Of a stretch of DNA of 64,000 nt, positions 12,555 to 26,151 are shown piece after piece. The notes beneath the pieces are model-generated. The model saw only the letters and a program-made list of their open reading frames with translations. It was not told the DNA's origin and did no database searches. The stretch is from positions 44,489,831 through 44,553,830 of the forward strand of contig OX439132.1 in NCBI GenBank assembly GCA_949318235.1, read 5' to 3'. The position numbers and the translations under genes were made by a program. This stretch comes from Ecdyonurus torrentis. Lineage: Eukaryota > Arthropoda > Insecta > Ephemeroptera > Heptageniidae. The first letter of the stretch is position 1; each line of letters opens with the position of its first letter.

Positions 12555-13423
12555 TTGATTAGTGCAGGTATTACCGACTTTTGGCGAACTGCTTCACTTA
12601 TAGTAGATTCACCTTTACTTACAACGTATATGAATGCTTTGACCATCATTAATTAACTCAAGGAATGCTGTGTGACTTCCTTAACTAATGTTTTTTCAGT
12701 GTACAGTATGGTTCATTTTTCAATAACTTTTAAGAATCTTATGGAAGAAAAGCATTTGATAAAAAGCCAAATTTATATCTTTAAATAAAACTCGTGTAAA
12801 TCTAATGTAATAATCATAAAAAATTGTTATTCATTCAAAAATCCAACTTTAAACAATAAATTTAACATAGTTTTTTTTTATTGATTTTTTTCAACAAAGA
12901 ATGTGCCTATAAAACTTCTAATTATAAAAGACCCTCTGATAAATTATTCTATAACATATATTTAATTGCTTATATATATATAAGTTTAGCATCAATTTTG
13001 TATATTATGAGCCCAATTTCTAGGATAGAATATAATAGCACAGTAAAATATAGATAATAACTTCGGACCAGACTCATTTGTATTCAGAGCATCGCAGCTT
13101 CTTATAATCAAAACATTATAATTCTACACCGGAAACAAGAATTTTGATCTCTTTTTCAAAATAATTATTCTCTCTATCTCTCTCTCTGCTGAAGTATATC
13201 ATTTGAAAATAGTTTAAAATCATCTTAAATCTGGAGGGAGAAGGACTTATCTTTTTAACTATATATACTTAAAAAATTACGTATCACAAGTCTATAGAAA
13301 TATCTTAAAAAAAAACGACATAATTTTGAAGTTATATATTATATAGGTCCGGTTGCAACAAAAGCTATAATGGTTCAGACCCAGTTGTTGTCAGGTCCCA
13401 ATTGTTAACGTGTTTAATGAAAA

Positions 13424-13467
<44 letters not shown>

Positions 13468-14633
13468 ATCTCTTTAACCAATAAAGCTATAGGAACTTGA
13501 AATTTTGGATTGGACACAATGGTATCAAAAATGCTCTCTACTAAATTTTTTTTTAAAAATGACAACAGTTGAAACTCAAACTTTTCAATTTCAATAACCC
13601 GTAAAAACTATTAGCATAACATCAAATGGGTCTCTATCATATTACTGTATAACATACGAAATCGTGCAGAACTTTATTCGCAAATTGTTAAAAATTAACC
13701 TCACTGTTTGCAATGTATAGTCATATGATGTTGATTTTAATTGAATATAAAAAATAATGCCAAATTTTTATTTTATGAAATCAAAGAGCGAGACCCTTTT
13801 TTGGGGTTTTGAAATTATAGCATACATAAAATAACTATTGAAACTTTTTACATAAATTTTATTATTGATTAAAATAAGCTCAACTTTGCATTGATTTTAA
13901 AATTTTTAGATTTGTAAGTTAAAGACAACATTTCAATATAAATATACATAATATAGTTTTTTTTTTTTTTTTGGCAGATGATTTCATTTCCTATCTTCAA
14001 AAATTATATTAAAAAATAAACTATAAAAAAAATCGTTAAAAAATAGCAATAAAAACAAAAACATGAGTTGTTTGAGAAAATGCAATAATTTTTAATATTT
14101 ATTCAATTAAAACTTCTTTTAAAAAGTCAGTATTGTAATTTATAACACGAACCAAAACGGAAAAGGAAATAAATTAAAATAAATTGACGTATATTAGCAA
14201 TATAAAATTTCACTTCGAGAGATACAAAATAATTTTATTTCAATTTTATTATTATTTATTCCAAGTCGCTAACTATTTCCTCTCAAGGCTGTGAAGTAAT
14301 TGAGATTAATTTTTAATTAACAGCTCCGACATGTCATATAGTTTGATTTGTTAGTGAAGAGTGGGCAACACTTTTTGCCAAGCCTAAACCTCATTATTCT
14401 GTCAATATAAATGTATTCGTATATATGAATATTTTTAAAATAAAAACAATGATTTTTTTGTTGTTACACAGAACAAAAAGTTGTTTATTTCTAAAGATGT
14501 ATGATTGGTCATAAAAAAAATACTATTAAATTTATAAATAAAACTTTATCTTTTAAACTTGGGAATAAAAATTGTCTTTTTCTATACATAAGGTTATAAG
14601 AAAATATCGCCATACAATTTAAAGTATGTAAGA

Positions 14634-14664
<31 letters not shown>

Positions 14665-14665
14665 T

Positions 14666-14990
14666 GAGATGGTACGGCAAAGCAGTGTGGGCAGCTGACT
14701 CGTAACTCTGTACTCGTTACCGAGCACAGGTTCAAGCCACTGCTAGGTGCATACGTTAAGTGTGAGAGCACAACACATTGTACAAAAAGTGTTTAATGCA
14801 TTCCATGAAGATGCACATACTTCGGGAGGTGCATAATTGATTTGATTACACCGTCCAGCCAGCCTAGAGTTTCCACGGTTTCTCTAAGCTGTTTTGGTGA
14901 ATGTCGGGCTGTATGTGGAATCAATCGATAAGACAATGTCTTTACAGGAATAGGTGAAGGTGCAAAGCACAAAAACTCAGCATTGAAAGC

Positions 14991-15017
<27 letters not shown>
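14666..15017 (+). mobile_element. tRNA-derived SINE (family S1), copy 1
   Basis: The head (about 14666-14750) is a degraded tRNA-like sequence with GCAGCTGACTCGTAACTC and the B box GGTTCAAGCC. The body (GTGAGAGCACAACACATTG, TTCCACGGTTTCTCTAAGC, GATAAGACAATGTC) matches copies at 19953 and 23360. A 27-base poly-A tail ends it at 15017, which shows retrotransposition by LINE machinery. Confidence 0.88.
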
Positions 15018-15021
<4 letters not shown>

Positions 15022-16035
15022 GTTGATTTTGCAAATATCCTTCTACATGGAGAAATAAATAAGTTTCAATAAAATGTTAAAATTATTTAGCCATGCAAAT
15101 AATCATGATTTATTTTATTATTGTCTCTCCTAAGAACTACATTGTATTCCATAGTGCTAAATAATAATAATCAAAGCATTTTCCGTGTATACACAATATA
15201 ATGCTGACACATAAGTTCTTTGATAATTAATTCCATGAAAAAAAAAAAAAAAAATGCAAAATCAGCGAGAGCATCCGGACCTTGAAAATATTTCGTCTCT
15301 TGTTTTGCTCGACACCTCTAGCTCGCGCGCTCTTGTTGTTTATTATTATTATATGCTGGGTGGGCCTTACTATATTCTATTACGTATACGTACAGTATGC
15401 ATTATAATAACAACCATGGACAAGATAATATTTTATGCTAATTCATCTATAACAATCTATTCTTTTGTCAGATTTTTTTTTCTTTTTTTAAGAAAAAAAA
15501 GTTGATAAAATAAATTTAACGACGGTAAAGATCTGTATCCGGGTTACTATATGGTATAACACAACATTTTTATTCACCATAACATTTAACGCTCTTCTCT
15601 ATGTAGAATCAAACGGGTATCGTATTTCTGTTATTATTTTATTTATTTGTATTTATTAGTATTATTATTATTATTTTTAAGCTTATATATTAAATATTGT
15701 ATTTAATCCAGTTTTTGACGAAATATTGGATATTTCACGATATTTCTTCCATCTTTTTAACGTAATAACAGATTGAATATGTATTAAGAATTTTAATAAT
15801 AATAAAGGAATATTATAAAAATGGGTTTTCTATGCTTTTGTGGTGAAACATTATTCATCTAAGTATATTTTCTCATAAAAGATTTAACATTTCTCAATAC
15901 ATAAAAAAAGCATTTAAATATATTTGCTGAAAAATGTAAAAGAAGAATTACATATTTTTAATTTATCGTTTCGGTATCTTACAAATAAAGAAAATAATTA
16001 GAAAATAATCAACTTGTTATAATGTCCAAAAAATG

Positions 16036-16180
<145 letters not shown>

Positions 16181-17048
16181 CATTGAAAACGATTTTTTAG
16201 AGCATCCGTTGCTTGTCCGATTTTTTACGATGCTACATTCTTAGAAACGGATTTTTCACCATACTTCTTGTAGCATCACTGTTCCATTTGTTTATTATAG
16301 TGGCTAAATAAGTGAACCAAAATTTTTGTCCTTTTTTAAACAGTAAATAAAAAAAAGAGGCAATTTTACAGATACTGTAAATCCAAGTTAATTTAAATAT
16401 TATTTGTTTACTCTGCCATATAAATCTGTGTTACCATGGAAACGGCAACAGTATTTTAGGTACCATATACATATTTATATTTTGATACCCCCACAAAGTC
16501 AGTCACGTGATCAATAATTATAGCGGTTGCAACCTCATTTAACAGGCTTTAAAATAAAAAAACTTGATACCACACGTTATAATAAAATTTTGGTCATTCT
16601 AAGAAATTTCGTCGCCGCGTCTCCCTGTTATAATTTTTTTTCTCTTTCCTCTTTTTCTCTGATGAGTTTATACAAGTTTTTTAAAACAGTAAAGAGAAAA
16701 GAAAAGAAAGAAAGGCTTTCAGTTGTTATTATGTTGTCATTAGGACTAGACCGTGTCTTCGATTTTATGAAAGAACAATATTACTTACATTATAACAGTA
16801 AGTTAAAAGTTTATTTATTTTGTTTTTAATAATATTGTATATATTATGTATATGCATATGAAGATTTGCATGATATGAAGTTTACTTCGGTCAAAAGGCG
16901 TATTTCTTTATTGTGAGTGAGTATAAAGACAATGATATACACTAGTCTGGTTTTGCATGTTGTATTATATGTTTTGTATTTTTATTTTTATTTTATTTTG
17001 CTTCTGCTTTGCTTCTTATGTATATACTTGGGGCTAACTAACTGCGGG

Positions 17049-17050
<2 letters not shown>

Positions 17051-17117
<67 letters not shown>

Positions 17118-17129
17118 CTCTCGCGACTC
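17051..17129. repeat. (CT)n microsatellite
   Basis: A CT array of about 79 bp with a few T insertions, preceded by GGGAGCT and followed by GC-richer sequence to about 17190. Confidence 0.93.
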
Positions 17130-17999
17130 AGGTAAAAACCTACCTCTCCAGCCTCCAGCCATCTCATCTGTGTGCCCCGCCCTCTCTCTCTTCGTCTTTT
17201 TTTTTTTTTTATTGTACCCTCCAAGTCGACAAACTGGAGACTTTTTAGCTAGAAGCTATAACTAAAAATCCTAGACCAAATTGATGATTTGATTCTTTAT
17301 AATATTCAAACAAGAGAAGATCAAATAATTTCTCATTCAAATAATCAGACTAAATTTTATTATTAACCAAATCTTTATTTGTATGATAAGATCATGATCA
17401 GGACCTTTAAAAAAGATACCTTAATCAAATTAAACTAATAATTTTAGGTGCGGAGTATATAAGCTTTTCATACAAACTAGTAATTTAAAAGTCCAAGTAC
17501 GCAGGTTTTTCAGTTTAAAGAGCTAATGAAAGTTTGAGATTTTTCTTATCTTTATCGTTATCTGCGTAAATTAAAGATTTTAAATTTCCATTATAAATCT
17601 GTGTAATTTTGGTTTAAAATTATTTCAGTTAGAGGACCAAATTTTAAGATGAGTAGCTTGAAAGTATGTCTGACTGGAAACTCTTAAATCTTAATAGAAA
17701 CAATAATGTCTTAGACCATTTTTATTGTTTAGTGTGACAATTAAGACTCCTTTATTACTGACGTGATTAGATTATGCTATACTCAAGTATTTTACCCTGT
17801 CGAAATATTTGTTATGAAAATTTCATTTTTATATATGATAAATAAAATATTTTTTAGTCACATTTTATCTTAAGAATGTCTATTCAGTTTTCAACTTAAA
17901 TAAATAAATGATAAAGTCGAGTGCAGGTAACTTGATTTCAGTATTATTTATCCATACACCAACATAATAAGATTCATGCTTTACACTGCATGCTGTATT

Positions 18000-18830
18000 G
18001 TAGCATAAATATTAGTTGCTATGCATAAACAACTTCTACAGTATAAGGATAAATTCACATATATAATAATTATGTTGTCTCAATTTCAGCAACTTTTGTT
18101 TGTAAGAATGATAAAAATTACCCTATAGCCAAAACAAGATCAGGGATGTTTACACCCTTTTTCTCACACACTTTTCCCCAAACACCAAAATATGATAGGT
18201 AATAATTGAAATATTAAAGTTAATTGTGTTAAATTTTATTCCTATAAATTGATCAAGAAAAGGGGGTGCTTCAGGTTTAAATAACCTCTCTTATTGTTTT
18301 GGTTTACAATATTGCATAACCGTAATGTTGTACAGCATAATTATTATGCATCAACAGAACAGCAACGCCTAAACATTATAGTTTTTCACTGCATCATAAA
18401 CTTCATTTATTCATTTCTTTTAAGCAACATTTATGCTATTCATAACATGGAAAATTTTCACTATACGGAAAGAAATTTTTATGTATAATTTATGCTGCAT
18501 AATATGTTTTTATAGCATAAATGATGCTACATTAGAACAGCTTTAATAATTACGTAATTTTTTTTGTATATATACATATAGTTAATTATAGCATTAATTA
18601 TGTTGTATTGAACAATACTTGTGCTGAGAATAAGGTAGCATAATTATTACGCATAAATTGTACGTGCATAAAAAGTTGTCCTGTAAAACATAATATACAA
18701 TAAAAAGTATTGAATTAAGTTATTATGAATTAAATTTCAGCTATAGCATAATTATTACGTATTTATTTTTATCGAGCATAAATTACGTAATTTCTATCAC
18801 GCTTGCTATATAATAAAAATCTTGTATTAT
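18000..18830. repeat. region of AT-rich GCATAA-family copies
   Basis: Repeated blocks of TAGCATAAT, TTATGCTGCATAAT and ATTACGTAA, including AGCATAAATTACGTAATTTC near 18775-18794, mark several degraded and overlapping copies of the same family as at 23730-23944. Borders are unclear. An open frame at 18294-18488 falls in this material and is not a gene. Confidence 0.55.
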
Positions 18831-19952
18831 TCCTTGAAGTAAAATCATTAATTATTACAGAAACAATAGATAGGATAATTCAAAAATATATATTAAAGTC
18901 AGTTTAAATGATGAATATCAATGATAAAAAAAAAAATAACCGTTTTTTTTTTCCTTCTCTATATACTTTAAATTCACATGCAACTTAATTATGTGTAAGT
19001 TTTGTATGGATTAATGATTCTATACTCGTTTAATGACGTTGATACCGCGACTTATATTATTACCATCATAATTCAAACTGATCATATTCATATGTAGAGA
19101 GAGAGAGAGAGAGAGATTGTGGCGCACCATGAGAGAAAAATTGCTTCCAGCTACAAATATGGAGCAAAAAGTAATCTTTAAAAAAATATTATTTTATTTA
19201 ACCACAAGGTACTGTCTTGATTACTGGTTATCTAACCATAGAACTAAAATAAAAGAAGTTTTTTTTTTTTTTTTTTTTTTTATAAAATTGCAAATCAAAT
19301 CTTACTTCTTGATACAATAATATTATATATATACCATATAAAGCTAATAAATATTTACAGATCCGGAATACAGTAATGTTATTTCTTAAAAACATAAGAA
19401 GCATTAACGTTTTATTTTACCGCATAGTAATATACTTGTATATATATATATATATATAATATAAATTTATAATTTTTTAACCTATTATTATTTTTATTAA
19501 CTTTTTTCCCCCTATATAATTTTCAAAACAAAAACTTACATATATGCATTCTATTTTTATATTATAATTTTTATATACAGTCAACCGCAAAAGTAAGATT
19601 TTTTCTATTTAATTTTGTAATTATTTTATTTCTAGAAATTTTGTTAATTAATTTAATTATATTATTAATAATAATTAATGATTTTTTTAGCAAAGTAGTA
19701 TATTGGGTGAATGTAATTAAAATTAATTGTCACTTTGTAGTTTGGTAAGATGAGAGACGGTGACCGAGATTTATGATAAATTTTTCATTCAGTAAACTTC
19801 TGCAAAACAAACAATTATATAATAAAATATAATTTAATTAATGCAATTAGATGGCATGCTTATAAGAAAAATTGTAATTGTTATGGTATTCAAAAAGAAG
19901 ATCCGCATCAGAAAAATTGATTTTTCCAACCTTAGCAATCACTTTATTGATT

Positions 19953-20335
19953 GAGCTGGTATGGCCGAGTGGTGAAGGCAGCTGACTCGCAACTGTGTAC
20001 TCCTCACCGAGTATAGGTTCGAGCCACTGCTGGGTGCGTACGTGAAGTGTGAGAGCACAACACGTTGCACGGTGCATGTTTACATGCATTCCATGACGAC
20101 GCACAGTATTCGGGAGGTGCATGATTGATGTGATTACACCGACCAGCCTGCCTAGATGTTTCCACGGTTTCTCTAGGCTGTCATGGCGAATGCCGGGCTG
20201 TGTACTTAGGCCGTGGCCGGCCCGTGTGTGCTTTTCCATTAATTGGAAAGTCCTTACCTGTCGATAAGACAATGTCTTGACTGGGACTGGGATTGGTGTA
20301 TAGCACAATAACACAATTTGGCAAGAAAAAAAAAT
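19953..20335 (+). mobile_element. tRNA-derived SINE (family S1), copy 2, best preserved
   Basis: The tRNA-like head has an A box TGGCCGAGTGG (from 19962) and a B box GGTTCGAGCC (20016-20025) with a long variable arm between, the architecture of class II tRNAs (Leu/Ser). About 300 bp of unrelated body follow, ending in GGCAAG and an A-rich tail. Pol III transcription in the plus direction is expected for such elements. A 155-codon open frame on the opposite strand (19847-20314) is only its antisense shadow. Confidence 0.9.
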
Positions 20336-20605
20336 AAATAATAATAATTTTATGTCTTTCTGACAGTATGTGTTAGATGAAATTTTTTTTAATTATTTCA
20401 TTTAAGCACAGAAGAATTAAATTACGTTATTTATGTTGCTTTGAATAATTTATGTGTTATTTAGCATAAATGTTGCTTAATTGGAATTGCGTAAATAATT
20501 ATTCTGTAAAATATAATTTATTAATTAAATATAAAGTTAGCAGCAAGCATATTACAGCATAGATTAGATTATACCGTATATGTCATTTATTTAAAATTTA
20601 ATTAT

Positions 20606-20816
<211 letters not shown>

Positions 20817-22241
20817 TCCATTTATTTGATTATTTCAACTCCGCGTGCACGCATAGAGATTTGAAAGTATCCTGTAACTTATGCAAATAGTTGAGCACAG
20901 AAAGTTCTAGCTATAGAAATCTATCAGACTCCACGCTGCACTAGATCAGTGATAGACTTGCACAGTTTTGTCAACGTTCACCAACATTACGTAGCTTGAT
21001 ATTTCTCTCAAAATAACGTCACATTCTTAAGACAGTACAGTAATTATATATTTTATTATGCTTTAAAAAAAAAGTTAGTAAATATTCAAAGAACGCAAAT
21101 AATGAACATATTATTAACTGTAGATAATAAAGAGAATAATTAAAATAAATAGAATTTTTAATGAGGGCTAAAGAGAATTCCTTACAGCAATCAATTTAAA
21201 AACTTGTTTTAACCATATTTGAAAAATAAAGTACTGAGTATATTATATACATTTAGATTTGTGACACTAAAATAAAAAAAGTACACTCTGGTCAAATATT
21301 TATGAGAAATTTATGTCAAAAAAACTCGTTAATTTTTAAGTAAGTTATATCTCTATCAATTTTTCTTAGCATACAACAAAAAAATAGTGCATTTTTTTTT
21401 ACAGTTAAATCAATTGATTTATTATTAATTTATTTAATATTTGAAAGAAAAAAAAAGAAAAGAAAAAAAAAAAAAAAAGAAACACTTGATTTTTTTTCTG
21501 AAGGTACAGTTAAAGTTGATAAAAATCGCCTGTCCGCAGTACCATGTAATAAAGAATATATATTATGACAGTACTTATAACATTTTAGTTCTAGTGCTTA
21601 GTTTCACTCATTGAATTAAGTTTCGAAGCCATATGCGAGCAGAAAATAAGCAGTGACAATATAATTGTCATTTTTCGCCAATTAAAAAAATAAAAATTGT
21701 TCAATGTGTATCTGTTGATTCAAAAAAGTTAAAATGAATTATTTACACCCGCGAGAAAAACAATAAAATTATTAAAACCCACTAATTGCATTTCATATAT
21801 ATACAATGGATATAAAAACGATGTTTGTTTTATGATGGGTTACGTTTTTAATTGCTCAAGCATGGCATTAGAGCGCAATTTCATGCAGCCATTCTATTGC
21901 TTGTCTATAGGGTGTAAAAATACACTTCCAAAGTTTTCTTTTAAAAAAAATACAATATTTGAATTAAAAAAAATTAATATAAAAAAAATAAAAATACTGT
22001 AAATATAAAACTAAAAAATAATAAATCCGTTTCATAAAGTTTAATAACAAAGTTATGTACACTAAAAAGATCTCATATATGTGAATATAGTTAGTTAAAT
22101 TATAATTAAAATGAGTAACTAATGAGTGAGTATAAGATTATAGTTATTAATGAAGTTATTGTGATTAACATCGAGTGCTGGGAAAATATTTTGAGTTTCT
22201 CTAGCAATTGTTTACTTCAATAAAGACACGTGACTTTTGCC

Positions 22242-22454
<213 letters not shown>

Positions 22455-22456
<2 letters not shown>

Positions 22457-22620
22457 ACATAAATTACGTTATTTATTCTGCATTTATATATAGGGTGTAT
22501 GCACATGACGTCATTTTTAATGCGCTTGTACGTCATACTAATTTTATATTGCTATTATTTTTCTCACATACTTGATGAGTGATTCAACATGGCGTAGACA
22601 CCCTATAGCATAAATATTAT
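22455..22620. mobile_element. TA-1 element (22489-22607) nested in a GCATAA-family repeat
   Basis: A 119-bp deletion derivative of family TA-1, with ends TATAGGGTGTATGC and GTAGACACCCTATA and a TGACGTCA at 22506-22513, is inserted at TA inside an AT-rich repeat. That repeat reads ACATAAATTACGTTATTTAT on the left and GCATAAATATTATTAG on the right. Nesting shows that TA-1 moved after the AT-rich family. Confidence 0.78.
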
Positions 22621-23359
22621 TAGATAGGAATAGCATAAATAATTCAACAGTGTAATGAATTTAATTTTAGGAAAAGGTTTAGAATTAACGCTTATTTTAT
22701 GGATATTGATGATCTATTCTGGACTTTTGATTTTAATTTACATTTTTTATAATATAATAAATTAAAATCAGGAGTGTGGAAAAGGTCCAGGATTGTCAAT
22801 CCATTAAGTATGTTATTCATTGATTTAAAATATTTTTTTTAAACATATTTATTGTGCTTTTGCAGTATAAATGTTGAATAAAGCAAGAACTGTATTTATT
22901 GTTAGTATCGGGTTATCATGATTTTTAAATGAGCAAACATAAATACGTAATATTTATGCTGGCCACATTTTTAGTATGCTGTCTAATTTCATTTACTATC
23001 ATAAATATAGCAGCATAATTATTTATGCTATTCTAATTTAGCATTAATTATGCTACACATAAATGCAGCATAATTTACGTAATTTCTTTTACGTAAATTT
23101 TCGTAATTTTACTTTTTTTTTCTTTTATCCGTGTTCGTATTTATATTTGTTCGTGTAACGAGCTTATGTGTCATTATCTAAGTGCCTTGCACAGAGCACA
23201 AACTGTTGACCCGAGTACCGGGCACTCAGGTAACTTGTATATATATAGAGATTAAAATAACTATGATGCATATATACCGCTTACACTTATATTTTGCTTA
23301 GAGATATAAATATACATCAGAATATAATATATAATAATAACGGAACTGATAAATAATGA

Positions 23360-23712
23360 GCTACTGAAGGTATAGCTGACTCGTATATATGTATGTGCTC
23401 TTCAGTGAGTACAGGTTCGTACCTCTGTTGGGTGATGTATTAGAGCACAACATATCGCACGAGATGTGATTACACGTATTCCATGACGATGCACAGTATT
23501 CGAAAGATGCATGATTTATTTATTTGAGGTTCATGATTGATGTGATTGCATCAACCAGCTTACCTATACAGACGTTTCTATGGTTTCTAAAGTATGTCAT
23601 GGTAAATGCCGGGCTGTGTATTTAGGTCGTGGCTGGTTTGTGTACGCGGTTTTCATCACACCTGTCGATAAGACTATGTTTTGACGGGACTATGATAAAG
23701 TTGAAGCATGAT
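23360..23712 (+). mobile_element. tRNA-derived SINE (family S1), copy 3, diverged
   Basis: Shares GCTGACTCG, ACAGGTTCGTACC, TTAGAGCACAACA, CATTCCATGACGATGCACAG, ATGCCGGGCTGTGTA and ACCTGTCGATAAGAC with copies 1 and 2. It carries a small internal duplication around ATGCATGATTTATTTATTTG (about 23510-23540). It abuts the AT-rich element at 23730. Confidence 0.82.
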
Positions 23713-23729
23713 AAGATTGATAACATTAT

Positions 23730-23944
23730 ACGGAAAGAATAAATTACGTAATTTATGCTGTATTTATGTAATTTCAGCATAAATTCTACTAAATTACAAC
23801 AACATAAATAATAATGCTGCACAAAATAATGATTCTGCTATATAACATAATTATTATGCATTATAGCATAAATAGTTCCGTATTGAACAAATTATGCTGA
23901 AAATGAGCTATAGCATAATTATTACGTATTTATTTTTGTCCGTG
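23730..23944. mobile_element. AT-rich miniature element, CACGGA-type ends
   Basis: About 215 bp. The left end is CGGAAAGAATAAATTACG, the right end ATTACGTATTTATTTTTGTC then CGTG, near inverted repeats. The left end holds the 18-bp perfect palindrome ATAAATTACGTAATTTAT (23739-23756). The interior is dense in GCATAA and TTATGC. Same family as 25864-26076 and 47133-47738. Confidence 0.72.
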
Positions 23945-24613
23945 AATTTGGCACATAATAAATTAAATTATCAATCAATCAATTAGTCAGTTAATCAGTA
24001 AATAAGTAAATGAAATGGTTTTTTAAGCTGTATATTACTAAACTTGTAATTTGGAATATATTCACAATAAAATTAAAATTCTTTCAAAGAACACCATAAA
24101 TTGTAAACAAAGATTTCCAATTTTATAGACATATATATATAAAAAACCTGTCTAATTTCAAAGCAACACTAAATCACGTGATTAATTAGGACGCTGTTTA
24201 TAAACCCGATTGTGACACGAGACTTGCAATGTAAGCTTCAGTAAAATCTTTCTCATTTCCTAGAACAAACAAACTTGGAGTACAAAGCTTTTTTTGCAGC
24301 CATGCATGATGTTGGATGCATTTTCATTGTTGATTTATTTTCACTATAACAATATACAAAAACTTCTCGTATATATATCAGATAGTAATCTGTTTCACGT
24401 TTTTTCTTCTGTTACATATTTTTTAACTGACAATTTAATAAAAATGATTTTTTTTCATTTCAAATGGTATTAATTAAAATGACTTAATTATCTTTATTTA
24501 ATTTTTTTTTTACAAAAATTTAATTATTATATTTTTCTGTTGTCTAGGTTTTTAATGATTTTATTAAAATAAAAGAGTTAATTTTATTATTATCTTAAAA
24601 AAAGGTGCAGTTT

Positions 24614-24912
24614 CACTCTAAAAATTGGTGCATTACTTTAGTTACGAATACTAACTTATTTAAGATAATCACTTTTAAGTTATTATATGAGTATAGCTAA
24701 AATAATGAATTGTAGCAAGGTATTAAAAATAGATAATTTAAGTTGTTTTAAGTTTTATTAACCTATTTTTAGTTAAAATAGCTATTGTTAATAATTTTTT
24801 AAAATGCATTATTTTAGATATACTCATTGTAATAATACGTACTTAAAAGTGATTATTTTAAATAAGTTACTAGTATTTCTAAAGTACAGTAATTCACTAT
24901 TTTTTTAGAGTG
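24614..24912. mobile_element. foldback element, CACTCTAAAAA ends
   Basis: About 299 bp with extended inverted arms. The left end reads CACTCTAAAAATTGGTGCAT then TACTTTAGTTACGAATACTA. The right end mirrors it: TAGTATTTCTAAAGTACAGT and then TTTTTTTAGAGTG. The 1.1-kb element at 28039-29141 has the same ends. Confidence 0.72.
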
Positions 24913-25339
24913 ATTTCAATAAACATAAAATCTATTTTCCTCCCATAGTAAATTTAACTTCTATTATTAGCAAAAAATATAATAATAATAAAAAGAAACT
25001 CGATTTTTTTCTTTGCGTAATTCTTCAATTAAAAAGTTACGGTAAAATTTTACACACTAACAGCTGACGCTATATAGCATCAAAAAAAAAGTTTTCTTCT
25101 TTGTTTTCTTTATAAAATTCATAACAATAAGAAGACAACAATAATAAGAATGATTGTATAGCTCAAATATTTGAGTTCCTTTATAATTTGATTCTACGTT
25201 TCAATTTTTTTTTTTGTCATTTCATTTTACAATTTAGTGTTTTTAAATTTGTCATGTAAAAGACATTGTTTTAATTTTTTTTCTGACAAGAGAATTGATG
25301 CTGTAAGATGGACATGCGATGCCGCGTGTTTTGAGGTGA

Positions 25340-25383
25340 TGTTTTGTTGCTAGTCCTGGGTACATACCCGGAAGCGGTTTTTT

Positions 25384-25420
<37 letters not shown>

Positions 25421-25660
25421 TTGGCTCGCCTTGAACTTAGCCGGGCAACCCCCGAGGCCACGAATACTCATTTGCTTTTGTGCCCACCAAACAAAACCGC
25501 CATCTTCTCTCTCTCTCTCTCTGCATGACTCTTGATGCGGCTTGTGATGCGTGATTGTCTTTCAGTTGACGTGACACTTTGACGTGACGTGTACTTGACG
25601 TGGTGATGTCCATAGGCATAGCCCCATGCGCAATTGACACTGACAAAATAGCAATCATGG
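25340..25660. promoter_or_regulatory. GC-richer intronic patch with GA/CT arrays and GCCATCTT
   Basis: Contains a GA array (about 25387-25419), then CCGGGCAACCCCCGAGGCC, then ACCGCCATCTTCTCTCTC with a short CT array, then repeated TGACGTG motifs (about 25569-25600). GCCATCTT is the YY1/Pho core. The mix of GAGA, Pho-like and CRE-half motifs suggests an intronic control element, but no function is shown. Confidence 0.3.
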
Positions 25661-25863
25661 AAGTACTAGCATCTTAACAAAATGTAGTGATGTTTTGGTC
25701 GCACTCATATATGTGGTAGGGAGAAATTGTTATATTATTATTCAAAATTCACAACTCTTATAACGACATTTGACGTGTATTTTTTGTTGTTTTTTTGTTC
25801 TGGATCTTTTCCCTATTTTTGAGTTTTAGACCAAAAACATCCTACATTTTAAATAATAACATA

Positions 25864-26076
25864 CACTGATAAAAACAACAATGTAATAATTATGCTAACT
25901 CACTTTCAAAACAATTTATTCAATACTGCATAATTTATGCTATACTGCATAATATCTAAGTTATATATCAGCATAAACATTATATTGTATAGTATAATTA
26001 ATAATTATTATGTAATTCTAATTAAGCATCATTTATGACAAATTCAGCATAAATTACGTAATTTATTCTTTCCGTG
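25864..26076. mobile_element. AT-rich miniature element, second clear copy
   Basis: About 213 bp, in opposite orientation to 23730-23944. It starts CACTGATAAAAACAA and ends ATTTATTCTTTCCGTG. The palindrome ATAAATTACGTAATTTAT is at 26049-26066. Confidence 0.7.
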
Positions 26077-26108
26077 ACTATACGTTCAATAATGTTCTCT
26101 AATAATAG

Positions 26109-26151
<43 letters not shown>

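Noticed and set aside
19847..20314. 155-codon minus-strand frame, the longest in the window
   Set aside because: It lies antisense to a well-preserved tRNA-derived SINE, has no recognisable domain, and is broken in the sister copies.
21900..21930. TATAGGGTGTAAAAATACAC, like a TA-1 end
   Set aside because: Only one terminus is visible and the internal TA-1 blocks are missing; too little to call a copy.
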